64,000 nucleotides of DNA from Pseudomarimonas sp964350895 (GTDB lineage Bacteria > Pseudomonadota > Gammaproteobacteria > Xanthomonadales > Xanthomonadaceae), in assembly GCA_964350895.1 (NCBI GenBank), contig CAYGMG010000002.1:19040-83039 (forward strand). Reading direction: 5' to 3'. Each line of letters begins with the position of its first letter. Position 1 is the first letter of the stretch. Below the pieces are notes generated by a model, which was not told the origin of the DNA, did not search any database, and saw only the letters and a program-made list of their open reading frames with translations. Positions 53,114 to 62,685 of this stretch are shown piece by piece. Made by a program: the position numbers and the translations under genes.

Positions 53114-55291
53114 TCAAAGCCGCTGGACGCCGTAGACCACCACCAGCCGGCGCACCCGGCGGATGACATCGGCGATGTGCTTGCGCGAGCGCACCTCGAT
53201 GGCGAAGTGCATCACCGCCATGCGCAGGTCGCGCTCCTGATACTCGACGTTGTCGATGTTCGACTGCGCCTCGGCGATCGCTGCGGCGACCTGGGCCAGC
53301 ACCCCCGGCTTGTTGTCGACCTCGACGCGCAGCCCGGCCTTGTATTCGCCGGTGACCTCGCGATCCCAGCCGATCGACACCCAACGCTCGGGCGACTTGC
53401 GGTACTCGGCGACATTGCTGCATTCGACCCGGTGCACGACGATGCCCTTGCCAGCGCTCAGGTAGCCCATGATCTCGTCGCCGGGCACCGGATGGCAGCA
53501 GTTGGCATAGCTCACCACGCCGCGCTCGCCGCCGCTGATCAGGATCTTCTCGCTGCTGCCGCGCTCGCTGATCGGCTCTGGCGGCTGATCTCCGCGCGGC
53601 GCATCGGTCTGGGTCAGCGCACGTGCGACCTGCTGCGGCATGCGGTTGCCCAGCGCGATATCGGCGAGCAGCTCCTCCAGCCGCGGCAGGCGGTTGTCGG
53701 CGAGGAAGCGCTCGAGACGCTCGGGGGTTACCCGGTCCAGGGAGAAATCGATCTCGCCCAAGGCACGATCCAGCATGCGATGACCCAGCTGCACCGCGTC
53801 CTCGTGCTGCAGATGCTTGAGGTAGTGGCGGATCGCCGTGCGCGCCTTGCTGCTGGCGACGAACTCCAGCCAGCTCGGGCTGGGCTGGGCCGAGGGCGCG
53901 GTGATGATCTCCACCGACTGGCCGCTGGCCAGACGGGTGCGCAGCGGCACCAGCTTCTTGTCGACCCGCGCAGCCACCGCGTGGTTGCCGACGTCGGTAT
54001 GCACCGCGTAAGCAAAGTCGAGCACCGTGGCATTGCGCGGCAAGGCGCGGATGTCGCCCTTGGGCGTGAACAGGTAGACCTCATCGGGAAACAGGTCGAC
54101 CTTGACGTTCTCCAGGAACTCCAGCGACGAGCCTGCGGTTTCCTGGCTCTCCAGCAGCTCGCGCAGCCAGTCCTGGGCGCGCAGCTGGGCGCCACTGCCG
54201 CCACGTTCGCCCGACTTGTACATCCAGTGCGCGGCGATCCCGCGCTCGGCCACCTGATCCATTTCCTCGGTGCGGATCTGCACCTCGATCGGCGAACCGT
54301 AGGGGCTGAACAGAACCGTGTGCAGCGACTGGTAGCCATTGGCCTTGGGGATGGCGATGAAGTCGCGGAAGCGCGCATCAAGCGGCTTGTAGAGACCGTG
54401 CACCGCGCCCAGCGCGTGGTAGCACTGCATCACCTGGGGCACGATGACCCGGAAGCCGAACACGTCCATCACCTGGTCAAAGCTTTTGCTCTCCCCGCGC
54501 ATCTTGGTGTAGATGCTGTAGGGCGACTTGACCCGGCCGATCACGCGATGCGGCAGATGCTCCTGGACCAGACGCTGGGCCAGCGCCGCCTCGATTGTCG
54601 CCATCGCCTCGCGGCGCAGCACCGGCTGGGCCTGGATGCGTTTGCGAATCACCCGGTAGCGCAGCGGATGCAGGGCGGAAAAGCCCAGGTCCTGCAGCTC
54701 CGACTTGATCCGGTTCATGCCCAGGCGCTGGGCAATCGGCGCGTACACCTCGAGGGTTTCGCGGGCGATCCGCCGCCGCGCGTCGTCGCGCATGGCGTCG
54801 ATGGTGCGCATGTTGTGCAGCCGGTCCGCGAGCTTGATCAGGATCACCCGCAGGTCGCGGGCCATCGCCAGCATCATCTTGCGGAAGCTTTCCGCGGCGG
54901 CTTCGTAGCGGTCGCGGAAATGCAGCTTGTCGAGCTTGGTCACCCCTTCGACCAGCTCGGCCACCGACTCGCCGAACTCGGCGGTCAGCGCAACGCGACC
55001 CAGCTGGGTGTCTTCCAGCGTATCGTGCAGGATGGCCGCACACAGGGTTTCAGCGTCTAGACGCAGCTCGGCGAGGATGCCAGCGACCGCCAGGGGATGC
55101 GTGATGTAGGGCTCGCCGCTGCGCCGGGTCTGACCATCATGAGCGCCGGCACCAACCAGATAGGCGCGATGGACCATGGCGACCTGCTCCGCCGACAGAT
55201 AGTCGGCCAGTACCGCTTCCAGCCGCGCAGCGGCCTCGGGCACCGGGTCGAGAAGTCGGGGGGAACGGGTGGTGGTCGGGCCTGCGCTCAT
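53114..55291 (-). CDS. spoT: Bifunctional (p)ppGpp synthetase/hydrolase SpoT
   Basis: A 725-residue RSH protein controlling the stringent response. The hydrolase HD domain is intact: PYITHPLAVAGILAELRLDA, then AAILHDTLEDTQ (His/Asp near 88) and KLADRLHNMRTIDAMRDDAR. The synthetase domain shows KMRGESKSFDQVMDVFGFRV and PIEVQIRTEEMDQVAERGIA. The TGS domain is at about 405 (FTPKGDIRALPRNATVLDFA), and the C-terminal part holds the zinc-finger-like and ACT domains (GLRVEVDNKPGVLAQVAAAI). A complete HD site and synthetase point to SpoT rather than RelA. Confidence 0.96.
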   Translation of the reverse strand: MSAGPTTTRSPRLLDPVPEAAARLEAVLADYLSAEQVAMVHRAYLVGAGAHDGQTRRSGEPYITHPLAVAGILAELRLDAETLCAAILHDTLEDTQLGRVALTAEFGESVAELVEGVTKLDKLHFRDRYEAAAESFRKMMLAMARDLRVILIKLADRLHNMRTIDAMRDDARRRIARETLEVYAPIAQRLGMNRIKSELQDLGFSALHPLRYRVIRKRIQAQPVLRREAMATIEAALAQRLVQEHLPHRVIGRVKSPYSIYTKMRGESKSFDQVMDVFGFRVIVPQVMQCYHALGAVHGLYKPLDARFRDFIAIPKANGYQSLHTVLFSPYGSPIEVQIRTEEMDQVAERGIAAHWMYKSGERGGSGAQLRAQDWLRELLESQETAGSSLEFLENVKVDLFPDEVYLFTPKGDIRALPRNATVLDFAYAVHTDVGNHAVAARVDKKLVPLRTRLASGQSVEIITAPSAQPSPSWLEFVASSKARTAIRHYLKHLQHEDAVQLGHRMLDRALGEIDFSLDRVTPERLERFLADNRLPRLEELLADIALGNRMPQQVARALTQTDAPRGDQPPEPISERGSSEKILISGGERGVVSYANCCHPVPGDEIMGYLSAGKGIVVHRVECSNVAEYRKSPERWVSIGWDREVTGEYKAGLRVEVDNKPGVLAQVAAAIAEAQSNIDNVEYQERDLRMAVMHFAIEVRSRKHIADVIRRVRRLVVVYGVQRL

Positions 55292-55377
55292 CTGCCGAGA
55301 CTACAAAGCCGGCGCAGACGCGGCAATGCCGACGAGGCCACAACATGGCCCGGCCAGCGGTGCGAGGGGGCTCGCAG

Positions 55378-55400
55378 GCGGCCGCCGCAGGGGCGGCCGC
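55378..55400 (-). other. Hairpin between rpoZ and spoT
   Basis: A 9-bp G+C stem (55378-55386 with 55392-55400) lies 8 bases after the rpoZ stop, without a T run. It may be a weak terminator or processing site that lowers spoT expression relative to rpoZ. Confidence 0.3.
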
Positions 55401-55407
55401 GGGGCAA

Positions 55408-55701
55408 TCAGTCGTCGCCCTTGGACAGGTCGTCGTCGACCTCGGCCGCTGCCCATTCCAGGGCCTCGCGCTCGGCGCGCTCGCGCTCGACCTTCTCGAC
55501 TTCGTCGATCATCGCCTGATCGACCTTGCGCGCGGCAATTTCGCGCAGCGCAAGCACGGTCGGCTTGTCCTCGCCTTCCTCTCCGGCCAGCGCGGACTGC
55601 GCGCCATTGGAAAGCTGGCGGGCCCGCTTGGAGGCCATCACCACCAACTCGAAACGGTTGTCGACCACTTTCAGACAATCTTCGACAGTTACTCGCGCCA
55701 T
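55408..55701 (-). CDS. rpoZ: RNA polymerase omega subunit
   Basis: A 97-residue omega subunit that aids assembly of RNA polymerase and forms part of the ppGpp site 1. GAGGAAATC lies just before ATG 55701. Conserved start ARVTVEDCLKVVDNRFELVV and helix ASKRARQLSNGAQ, then KPTVLALREIA; the tail is acidic (WAAAEVDDDLSKGDD). It is paired with spoT downstream as usual, but the typical upstream gmk is absent, with msrA in that place. Confidence 0.96.
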   Translation of the reverse strand: MARVTVEDCLKVVDNRFELVVMASKRARQLSNGAQSALAGEEGEDKPTVLALREIAARKVDQAMIDEVEKVERERAEREALEWAAAEVDDDLSKGDD

Positions 55702-55747
55702 GATTTCCTCGACGCCCGCTTGGGCGAACCTGAATATTGAACAGGGC

Positions 55748-55777
55748 AGTATAGGGGCAGTGACCCTCCGCCGGCAA
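55748..55777 (-). promoter_or_regulatory. Candidate sigma-70 promoter of rpoZ-spoT
   Basis: On the minus strand, TTGCCG (55772-55777) and TATACT (55748-55753) are 18 bases apart and lie about 46 bases before the rpoZ ATG. Confidence 0.5.
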
Positions 55778-55808
55778 TGTCGGGCCGCGCGGGCGCTCCC
55801 TCCCCGGC

Positions 55809-56321
55809 TCAGCCGGGTGCACGCCGCGGCAGGCGCCAGCCGGGGCGGACAAAGTGACAGGTGTAGCCGCTGGGATAGCGCTGCAGGTAGTCCTGGTGTT
55901 CGGGCTCGGCCTCCCAGAACGGGCCTGCGGGCGCGACCTCGGTGACCACCTTGCCCGGCCACAGGCCCGAGGAATCGACATCGGCGATGGTGTCCAGGGC
56001 GACCTGCCGCTGGGCTTCGTCGGCGTAGTAGATGGCCGAGCGGTAGCTCGGCCCGCGGTCATTGCCCTGGCGGTCCGCCGTGCTCGGGTCATGGATCTGG
56101 AAGAAGAACTCCAGCAGCTGGCGAAAGCTGATCTGCGCCGGGTCGAAAACGATCTCCACCGCCTCGGCATGGGTTCCGTGATTGCGGTAGGTGGCATTGG
56201 CCACGTCGCCGCCGCTATAGCCCACCCGGGTCGAGATCACCCCCGGCTGCGCGCGGATCAGCTCCTGCACGCCCCAGAAGCAGCCGCCTGCCAGTACTGC
56301 CCGCTCCGTTGCTGCGCTCAT
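55809..56321 (-). CDS. msrA: Peptide-methionine (S)-S-oxide reductase
   Basis: A 170-residue MsrA that repairs methionine-S-sulfoxide in proteins. The active site is GGCFWGVQE with the catalytic Cys at about residue 14. Conserved are TRVGYSGGDVANATYRNHGT (substrate pocket) and the glutamate in HAEAVEIVFDP; the C-terminal part has EPEHQDYLQRYPSGYTCHF with a Cys that could resolve. There is no signal peptide, so it acts in the cytoplasm. It is transcribed ahead of rpoZ with a 107-bp gap. Confidence 0.95.
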   Translation of the reverse strand: MSAATERAVLAGGCFWGVQELIRAQPGVISTRVGYSGGDVANATYRNHGTHAEAVEIVFDPAQISFRQLLEFFFQIHDPSTADRQGNDRGPSYRSAIYYADEAQRQVALDTIADVDSSGLWPGKVVTEVAPAGPFWEAEPEHQDYLQRYPSGYTCHFVRPGWRLPRRAPG

Positions 56322-56694
56322 CGCCTGCCGCTCCTGTGTTGTCTATTGCTCAAGTGTGGCCGTGCAGACGCCTGCGCAAGGTGTAGGCCGGACGGGCGGT
56401 CTACCCGCGCCGTCACCCGTTTGGCTAGTGGAAGTACGTCGTTGAAGTCGCGACACGGATGCGCCGTCGAGGCAAGGCGCGAGAAGGACGCATAGCAGCG
56501 CTATGGCGACGACGAGCAACGCAGCATCGGCGGCGCAGACCGAGCGAATTCTGCGGTGTAGTTCCGGGACAGGACACCAGGGCAAGCTCGCGATACGGCA
56601 ACGGCCCGACCCCGATGTTCCCGGCCGCTCGGGAAACAGCCCATGCCCCGGATACCGCGTGGCAAGAATCTGCGCCGGATTCCGTGCTTACAAG
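56322..56694. other. Intergenic region with a palindromic core
   Basis: About 370 bp between the divergent msrA and the CSLREA-like protein gene. An inverted repeat CATAGC-AGC-GCTATG lies at 56491-56505, inside a stretch (about 56460-56560) of the type GGCAAGGCGCGAGAAGGACG. This recalls short dispersed intergenic repeats of gammaproteobacteria. No convincing coding frame is seen. Confidence 0.45.
56491..56505. repeat. Short perfect inverted repeat, candidate dispersed intergenic repeat core
   Basis: CATAGC and GCTATG are separated by AGC. Only one copy is in the window, so dispersion in the genome is inferred from the resemblance to known repeat types. Confidence 0.4.
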
Positions 56695-59019
56695 ATGGAC
56701 TCACTCCGGATTGCACTCATGCATCGTCTTCTGTCGCTTGTCCTCCTGCTGGCCGGCAATGCCGGTGCCGCCACCTTCACTGTCGACACAACGTCGGATC
56801 TGGTCTCGCTGACCGCCTGCACGCCGGCGCCCGCTGATTGCTCCCTGCGCGGCGCCATCGTCGCCAGCAACGACCTCGCCGGCGCCGACAGCATCGCCTT
56901 TGCCATCCCGAGCAGCGACCCGGGCTGCGATGCGGGCAGCGGCATCTGCCGGATCGAGGTCGGCAGCGACCTGCCCTTCATCAACAACCAGTCGCTTAGC
57001 ATCGATGGCTACACCCAGCCCGGCGCGCAGCCGAACACGATCCCCGCACCCGGCGCGAACAACGCGCAGCTGAAGATCGAGATCACCCGTGCCGGCAGCT
57101 TCAGCTCCAACCGGCTGTTCAGCATCGGCGGCTCGTCACCGCAGTTCGAACTGCGCGGCCTCGCCATCTTCCTGCCCAGTAACGGCATCGTCTCCGGCGG
57201 CCTGCGCCACGTGATCCGCGGCAACTGGTTCGGGGTCAGCGCCAGCGGCGCTCTGCCGGACTACAGCGGGCCCGGCTCGGTGTTCGATCTTGGCGGCTTC
57301 AACAGATCGATCCTCATCGGCGGGCCGGACCCCGAGGACCGCAACGTGATCGCCGGCAGCGGCCGCGATCTCGGCAGCCCGCCGCTGCCGGGCGGCGGGC
57401 AGAACACCATCCGGGTCAACAGCGTCAGCGGCGAACGCGGTCGCATCCTGTTCCAGGGCAACCTGTTCGGTATCGGCCCGGATGGCGTCACCGCGCTGCC
57501 GTTTCGCGACCCGCTGATCGTCAATCCCGGCGACGACGCCTTCGACATGCCAACGGTGGAGATTCGCGACAACCGCTTCGCCCGGGCACCGCGCAACTTC
57601 TCCTGCAACTGCGGCGGCGCCCTGCGTCTGTCGGTCGGCCGAGTGATGTCCGAAGTCGGCGTGGTCCAGGGCAATGTGTTCGGCCTTGGCGTCGACGACA
57701 GCGTGATCGGCACCGAGCGCGACCATATCGAGGTGTTCCTCGGCAACAGCCAGCGCGTGCCGCGCTTCCTGATCGGCGGGCTCGGGCAGGGCGAAGGCAA
57801 CGTGTTTGCCGGCGCCAGCGCACCCCTCCCGGGACAGGGATCAGCCGTGTCGCTGCCCAACGGCGAGGTCAGCACCTTCGTCGAGTTCGTCGGCAACCGG
57901 ATGCTGGGCAATGCCGGCATCGGCCTGGATTTCCCCGATGCCACCCAAGGCGGCGGTGTTCGACTCGGCCGCAGTCCAAACGACGCGGGTGATGCCGACG
58001 CTGGCGCCAACGGCAAGCACAATTTCCCGCAGATCAGCGCTTTCGCGCTGGCCGGCGACCAACTGGAACTGAGCTACACGGTGGACAGCGATCCCGGCAA
58101 CAGCGCCTATCCGCTGCGCGTCGATTTCTACCGCGCGCTGGGGGACGAAGGCGAAGTGCTGCTCGGCAGCGACAGCTATCCCGAGGGCAGCGCCGGGCAG
58201 CTGCGCACCACGACGCTGAGCTTGCCGACCGCCATCGACTACAACGCCGAGGACGTGGTGACCGCCATAGCCACCGACGCCAACGGGCGCAGCAGCGAGT
58301 TCAGCTTCGATACCGCCGAGGTCGAGATTGACGTCTCACCGATCAGCCAGCCGGCCGGGCTGCCGGTGACCGTGTCGGTCAGCGTGACCGCCACCTCGGG
58401 CCCGTTCTTTCCCAACGGCACGATCCTGGTATCGCTGCCGACCTCACCGGCCACCACCTGCCGGATCACCCTGCTGCCCAGCGCCACGCCCGGCGTATCC
58501 ACCGGCAGCTGCGAGCTGATTCCGCTGCAGGTCGGCACACGCACCGTGACCGCCACCCTGCTGCCCCTGGAAAGCGCCTTCGCAGGACCCGATGGCAATG
58601 GCCCGAGCGACGGGCAAAGCCTGACCGTCACCACGCCAGGCCCGGAGCAGGTCGGCTTCGGCAGCTGTCTTGCCATTGCTGTTGAAGGCCGCGACGCGAT
58701 CATTGCCCTGCTGCGGCCCAGCGGCGGCGTGGCCAGCGTCTCAGTCGATCTGTCGCACGAGGCGGGCAGCGCCACGCCGGATGTCGACTACACCCCGCCT
58801 GCCGCGCAAACGATCAGCTGGGGGCCGGGCGACAGCGCGCCGCGCCTGCTGCGGGTGCCGATCGCCCAGGATGCGGCGGGCGAAGCCGTCGAAACCTTCG
58901 TCCTGCGCCTGTCCAATCCGCAGAACACCGCGATCCTGCCCAACGCGGCGGTGACGGTACGGATCCTCGATGGCGAGGTGCAGGGCTTCACCGACAGCTT
59001 CGAGTTGGCCTGCCCTTGA
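56695..59019 (+). CDS. Secreted CSLREA-like beta-helix protein with Calx-beta-like C-terminus
   Basis: A 774-residue protein from ATG 56695 (ATG 56719 is a close alternative; neither has a strong ribosome-binding site). A signal peptide ends near GNAGA. The entry TFTVDTTSDLVSLTACTPAP plus DCSLRGAIVASND resembles the CSLREA domain of secreted beta-helix proteins. Residues about 100-450 carry right-handed beta-helix-like turns with N/G-rich loops (RDNRFARAPRNF, GNVFGLGVDDSVIG, GNRMLGNAGIGLDF). Near 675-760 the stretch VSVDLSHEAGSATPDVDYTP resembles a Calx-beta domain. The tail ends GFTDSFELACP, similar in type to the next gene's tail. Confidence 0.8.
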   Translation: MDSLRIALMHRLLSLVLLLAGNAGAATFTVDTTSDLVSLTACTPAPADCSLRGAIVASNDLAGADSIAFAIPSSDPGCDAGSGICRIEVGSDLPFINNQSLSIDGYTQPGAQPNTIPAPGANNAQLKIEITRAGSFSSNRLFSIGGSSPQFELRGLAIFLPSNGIVSGGLRHVIRGNWFGVSASGALPDYSGPGSVFDLGGFNRSILIGGPDPEDRNVIAGSGRDLGSPPLPGGGQNTIRVNSVSGERGRILFQGNLFGIGPDGVTALPFRDPLIVNPGDDAFDMPTVEIRDNRFARAPRNFSCNCGGALRLSVGRVMSEVGVVQGNVFGLGVDDSVIGTERDHIEVFLGNSQRVPRFLIGGLGQGEGNVFAGASAPLPGQGSAVSLPNGEVSTFVEFVGNRMLGNAGIGLDFPDATQGGGVRLGRSPNDAGDADAGANGKHNFPQISAFALAGDQLELSYTVDSDPGNSAYPLRVDFYRALGDEGEVLLGSDSYPEGSAGQLRTTTLSLPTAIDYNAEDVVTAIATDANGRSSEFSFDTAEVEIDVSPISQPAGLPVTVSVSVTATSGPFFPNGTILVSLPTSPATTCRITLLPSATPGVSTGSCELIPLQVGTRTVTATLLPLESAFAGPDGNGPSDGQSLTVTTPGPEQVGFGSCLAIAVEGRDAIIALLRPSGGVASVSVDLSHEAGSATPDVDYTPPAAQTISWGPGDSAPRLLRVPIAQDAAGEAVETFVLRLSNPQNTAILPNAAVTVRILDGEVQGFTDSFELACP

Positions 59020-59292
59020 GCGAAGTTCGGCCGCGGTCGGCGTACTGCGCAACTGCGCACACTGCGCCCGGCCGCGGCCCGCCGTGGAGCGAGTCGATTG
59101 GCCGATGGAGCTGGCCTGCCCGCGATCTCAGCGCCTTGCACCCGGCTCGGTGTGCGGTGCAGTCAGCGCGCCTCGACTTCAGATCGGCGGATCGGGCAGG
59201 AGCGCGAGCGTGGGCTCCAGAGTGTTGCTCTGATGACAGATTCTGCTGCCCTTTTCCGTGTCGTTTGAACAGCCTCCCTCAGAGTTCCCGAC

Positions 59293-62106
59293 ATGCGCTT
59301 CGATCACACCGCACGCAAGGCGACGCAGTGGCCTAGCCCTCTCTCCACCATCGCCGCGTGGCACAACACCTATCGCTTGATCAACTGTCTCACGGTGATC
59401 GCCCTCCTCGCCGCCATGCCGGCCGCCGCGCAGCCGTCCCTGACGGCCTATCCACAGCAGTTCGTCGGCAGCAACCCGGCCCAGGGCGGCGGGCTGGGCG
59501 AGGCCGTCAGCTTCGCCGGGAGGACGTTCTTCACCAGCGACAGCCGCGAGGAAGGCAAGGAGCTATGGGTCACCGACGGCACGCCTGCCGGTACGTCGCT
59601 GTTCGCCGATCTTTGTCGTGGCACCTGCAGCAGCGATCCGGGAGCGTTCAGCGTGGTCGGCGGGCGCCTGTTCTTCTCGGCTTTCGAGCGCGGGATCGGC
59701 CGCGAGCTGTGGGTGCTGGAGGCCGGCGCTGCTGCGCCGCGGCTGTTCGCCGACATCGCCCCCGGCAGCGATGGCTCGAACCCGGAACGCGTGAACCGGG
59801 TGAGCTTCGTGCTGAATGGCAGCGTGCGACGCCTGGATCTGGTGGTCGCCTCCGTGTTCGACTCCTCTTTCGGGGTGCCGCAGTCGCGCATGTGGCGCAT
59901 CGAGGGCAACAGCCTGAGCGAGGAGCTTGCCGAGGTCGCCACCGACACCCGGCTCCTGCCTGATCGACCGGCGCCGGTCGCCTTCGGCCCGGGACGCCTG
60001 CTGGTCACGGTAAAGGCCAGCCGGTTTGGCAATGCCCCATCGATCCTGCAGCAGTGGGTCTACGGCAGCGATGGCCGGGTGGCGCAGGTCATCGACGGCA
60101 TTCCGGGCTTTCCCGCCGATACATCGCAGGCGACTTTGCGCGGGCACGAGTTCAAGCTGGGCAACACGATCTATGTCCGGCGCTCCGCCGGCAGCATGAC
60201 CCAGCTGTGGGCAGTGCAGGACACGCCGGGCGGCAGCGTGACACAGCTGACCACGGTGTCGAATCTGCGCAATCTGACCGCGGTCAGCAGTTCGGGACTG
60301 GCCTATTTCACCGCCGGTGCCAATGATGAGCTGCACAGGAGCAATGCCACGCCAGCCGGCACACAGCCACTCGGCCTGCTCGGTGCGCAGCGCCTGAGCG
60401 CGATGGGAACCCAGCTGCTGCTGTTCGCCAATGTGGCCGGCGAAGCGGGCAATCGCGAGTTGCACCGGACCGCGGGGCTGAGCGCGCCTACCCTGGTACG
60501 CGAGCTGGTGGCCGGGAGCGGCGGCACCCAGCTGCGGGCCACCACGCTGAGCGGCGACGGCACGCGTCTCTACCTGCTGCATGGCGACCAGCTGTGGGTG
60601 AGCGATGGCACCTCGGCAGGCACCCAGTTCCTTAACACCTTGGTCGATGCCTCGAACCTGCTGGCCGGCGATGTGCGCAGCGTCCTGCTCGCCAGCTCGA
60701 ACGGCGAGCCGCACTTCAGCGCCGGCCAGCTCAATGACCTGCGCAAACTGGCCGAGGTACGCGGCGACTTCTCGAACAGCGAGGCGGCGCCCATGGCGGT
60801 TATCGGGCAACGCCTGCTCTACAACGCCAAGGTCGACAGCGCGCCCGCCGGCCTGATGGCTGCCGACCGCGCTGGCCTTGCCAACCGTGTGCGGCTGCAG
60901 GCGAGCCCGATGCGCCCGGGCAGCGCAGTGCGGCTGAACGGGGGCGTCATCGCCCAGAGCGGCAGCGGCGATGCCTTCTTTACCGAGGGGCTGGCGCCGA
61001 TCACCGAGCGCGTGGCACTCGGCTTCGTCTCCATCAGTCCATCCTGCGCCGTGCGCTTCGATGGTGGCCTGTTGATCAGCAACCCTTCCTCGCCGTTCGA
61101 GCCAGGCAGCTCGCTGCTGCGCATCGACGGACGGCCATCGGGCACGCGGACCGTGATCGACAGCGGCCTGCGCTTTGACAACTGCTTCGCCGGGGAGGCG
61201 ACGCTGCCACCCGGAGGCAGCCTGCTGATGGCTGCGTCCTCCGGAAGTACGTTCTTTGGTCTGGAGACCAGGCTAACGCGCTTCACGCCGCCGAACTCGT
61301 TGCAACGGGTGCTGCCTGCGCAAAGCGACACGACAGACAGCCCGGCCCACTTCGTCCGCGTCGGAGACCTGACTTTCTTCGCCGCCGGCTCGGACGGACG
61401 AGGCGATGGCCGCGAGCTGTGGGTCAGCGACGGCAGCGAGGCCGGCACCCGGGTGGTGCGGGATATCGAGCCTGGCCCTGCAAGCAGCGATCCGCGTTCG
61501 CTGCGGGTGATCGGCAACCGGGTGGTGTTCTTCGCCCGCACGCGCGCGCTGGGGCGCGAGCCCTGGGTCTCCGACGGCAGCGAAGCCGGCACCCTGCCGC
61601 TGGCCGATCTGTTCCCGGGCCCCGGCTCGTCAAGTGTAGGGATCGCGGAGGAAGCTCTCGATCAAAACGCAGATCTGCTGCTGTTTTCCGCCAGCGTGCC
61701 TGAGAACAGCCTGGATGCGGGCTGCCCGCTGTTCCAGACCGACGGCACGCCGGCGGGCACCGACTGCGTGCAGCCGGCAAGAGCCTTCAGCAACGCGCCC
61801 GGTGAATTCGCTCCGGCTCGCTCCGCGCGTTTTGCCCGCAACGGTCTGATTGCCTTTGTTGCCCACGAGCGCGAGCGCGGCGAGGAAGTCTTCGTCGTCC
61901 GCGACCGCGTGCGCGTGGGCTCGGTTGAGCCTGACCTTCGTCCAGGCCCTCGCGGCAGCGCGCCGACCGCTCTGCTGGCGGACGGCAATGATGTGTTCTT
62001 CGGCGCGGATGACGGCGTTCGCGGAAGTGAGTTGTTCAGGATCTCGCTGGGCGCCGTCGACCGGGTGTTCAACAACGGGTTCGAGAACCCCGCAGCGGCG
62101 CGCTGA
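59293..62106 (+). CDS. Secreted ELWxxDGT repeat protein
   Basis: A 937-residue protein from ATG 59293 with a long basic/polar N-terminus before a hydrophobic signal (LTVIALLAAMPAAAQ, cleavage near residue 47). ELWxxDGT repeats, a beta-propeller-like motif, occur near residue 90 (KELWVTDGTPAGT), near 435 (DQLWVSDGTSAGTQ), near 706 (RELWVSDGSEAGTR) and near 754 (REPWVSDGSEAGTL). Beta strands such as VVGGRLFFSAFERGIGRELW lie between them. The tail ends DRVFNNGFENPAAAR. A released or surface beta-propeller protein is likely, plausibly T2SS cargo; no catalytic motif is visible. Confidence 0.85.
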   Translation: MRFDHTARKATQWPSPLSTIAAWHNTYRLINCLTVIALLAAMPAAAQPSLTAYPQQFVGSNPAQGGGLGEAVSFAGRTFFTSDSREEGKELWVTDGTPAGTSLFADLCRGTCSSDPGAFSVVGGRLFFSAFERGIGRELWVLEAGAAAPRLFADIAPGSDGSNPERVNRVSFVLNGSVRRLDLVVASVFDSSFGVPQSRMWRIEGNSLSEELAEVATDTRLLPDRPAPVAFGPGRLLVTVKASRFGNAPSILQQWVYGSDGRVAQVIDGIPGFPADTSQATLRGHEFKLGNTIYVRRSAGSMTQLWAVQDTPGGSVTQLTTVSNLRNLTAVSSSGLAYFTAGANDELHRSNATPAGTQPLGLLGAQRLSAMGTQLLLFANVAGEAGNRELHRTAGLSAPTLVRELVAGSGGTQLRATTLSGDGTRLYLLHGDQLWVSDGTSAGTQFLNTLVDASNLLAGDVRSVLLASSNGEPHFSAGQLNDLRKLAEVRGDFSNSEAAPMAVIGQRLLYNAKVDSAPAGLMAADRAGLANRVRLQASPMRPGSAVRLNGGVIAQSGSGDAFFTEGLAPITERVALGFVSISPSCAVRFDGGLLISNPSSPFEPGSSLLRIDGRPSGTRTVIDSGLRFDNCFAGEATLPPGGSLLMAASSGSTFFGLETRLTRFTPPNSLQRVLPAQSDTTDSPAHFVRVGDLTFFAAGSDGRGDGRELWVSDGSEAGTRVVRDIEPGPASSDPRSLRVIGNRVVFFARTRALGREPWVSDGSEAGTLPLADLFPGPGSSSVGIAEEALDQNADLLLFSASVPENSLDAGCPLFQTDGTPAGTDCVQPARAFSNAPGEFAPARSARFARNGLIAFVAHERERGEEVFVVRDRVRVGSVEPDLRPGPRGSAPTALLADGNDVFFGADDGVRGSELFRISLGAVDRVFNNGFENPAAAR

Positions 62107-62178
62107 GTTCGACGCCCGCCAGCAGCACAAAGCGCCGCTCGCGCGCCCGGCGCTTCGGGCTCCCGCAACGCCCGCCGC

Positions 62179-62685
62179 TCAGCCCCTGGGCGGCGCCGGT
62201 AGCGGCTTGGTCATCTCCACGCAGGCCAGAAGGCTGCCATCGGCCAGCGGCTGGCTGGCAGCGCCGATCTCCCGGTAGCCGGCGGCGCGGTAGAAGGCCA
62301 CCGCATTGAGCGAGGCCAGCACCCGCGAAGCCAGCCGGCCGCGCTGGCGCATGGCCTGCTCGCAGGCGACCAGCAAGGACCGCCCGACGCCGGCGCCAGC
62401 CGCCTTGGGATCGACGTACAGCGCCTGCAGGAATCCTTCGCCTGCCTCGCACAGGGCAAACCCCAGCGGCCGCCCATCGGACTCGGCAATCAGGGCGCTG
62501 AAACGGCCGGATTCAAGCAGCCCGCGCATCCAGGCTTCGCGGCGCGGGCCCGGCTCGGGCGACCAGGCCGCCAGCACGGTGCGCGGATACTGCGCGGCAT
62601 CGATGGCGCGCACGCTGGCGTGGTGGATGGCCACCATTGCCGCGGAATCCTCGGCATTCGCGGCACGCAGTTCCACCGCGCTCAT
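62179..62685 (-). CDS. GNAT family N-acetyltransferase
   Basis: A 168-residue acetyltransferase. The acetyl-CoA loop is FLQALYVDPKAAGAGVGRSLL (shortened here), that is the Q/RxxGxG/A form GAGVG, followed by the C-terminal part NAVAFYRAAGYREIGAAS. The substrate is unknown. ATG 62685 overlaps the cupin stop (ATGA), so the two are translated together. Confidence 0.9.
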   Translation of the reverse strand: MSAVELRAANAEDSAAMVAIHHASVRAIDAAQYPRTVLAAWSPEPGPRREAWMRGLLESGRFSALIAESDGRPLGFALCEAGEGFLQALYVDPKAAGAGVGRSLLVACEQAMRQRGRLASRVLASLNAVAFYRAAGYREIGAASQPLADGSLLACVEMTKPLPAPPRG

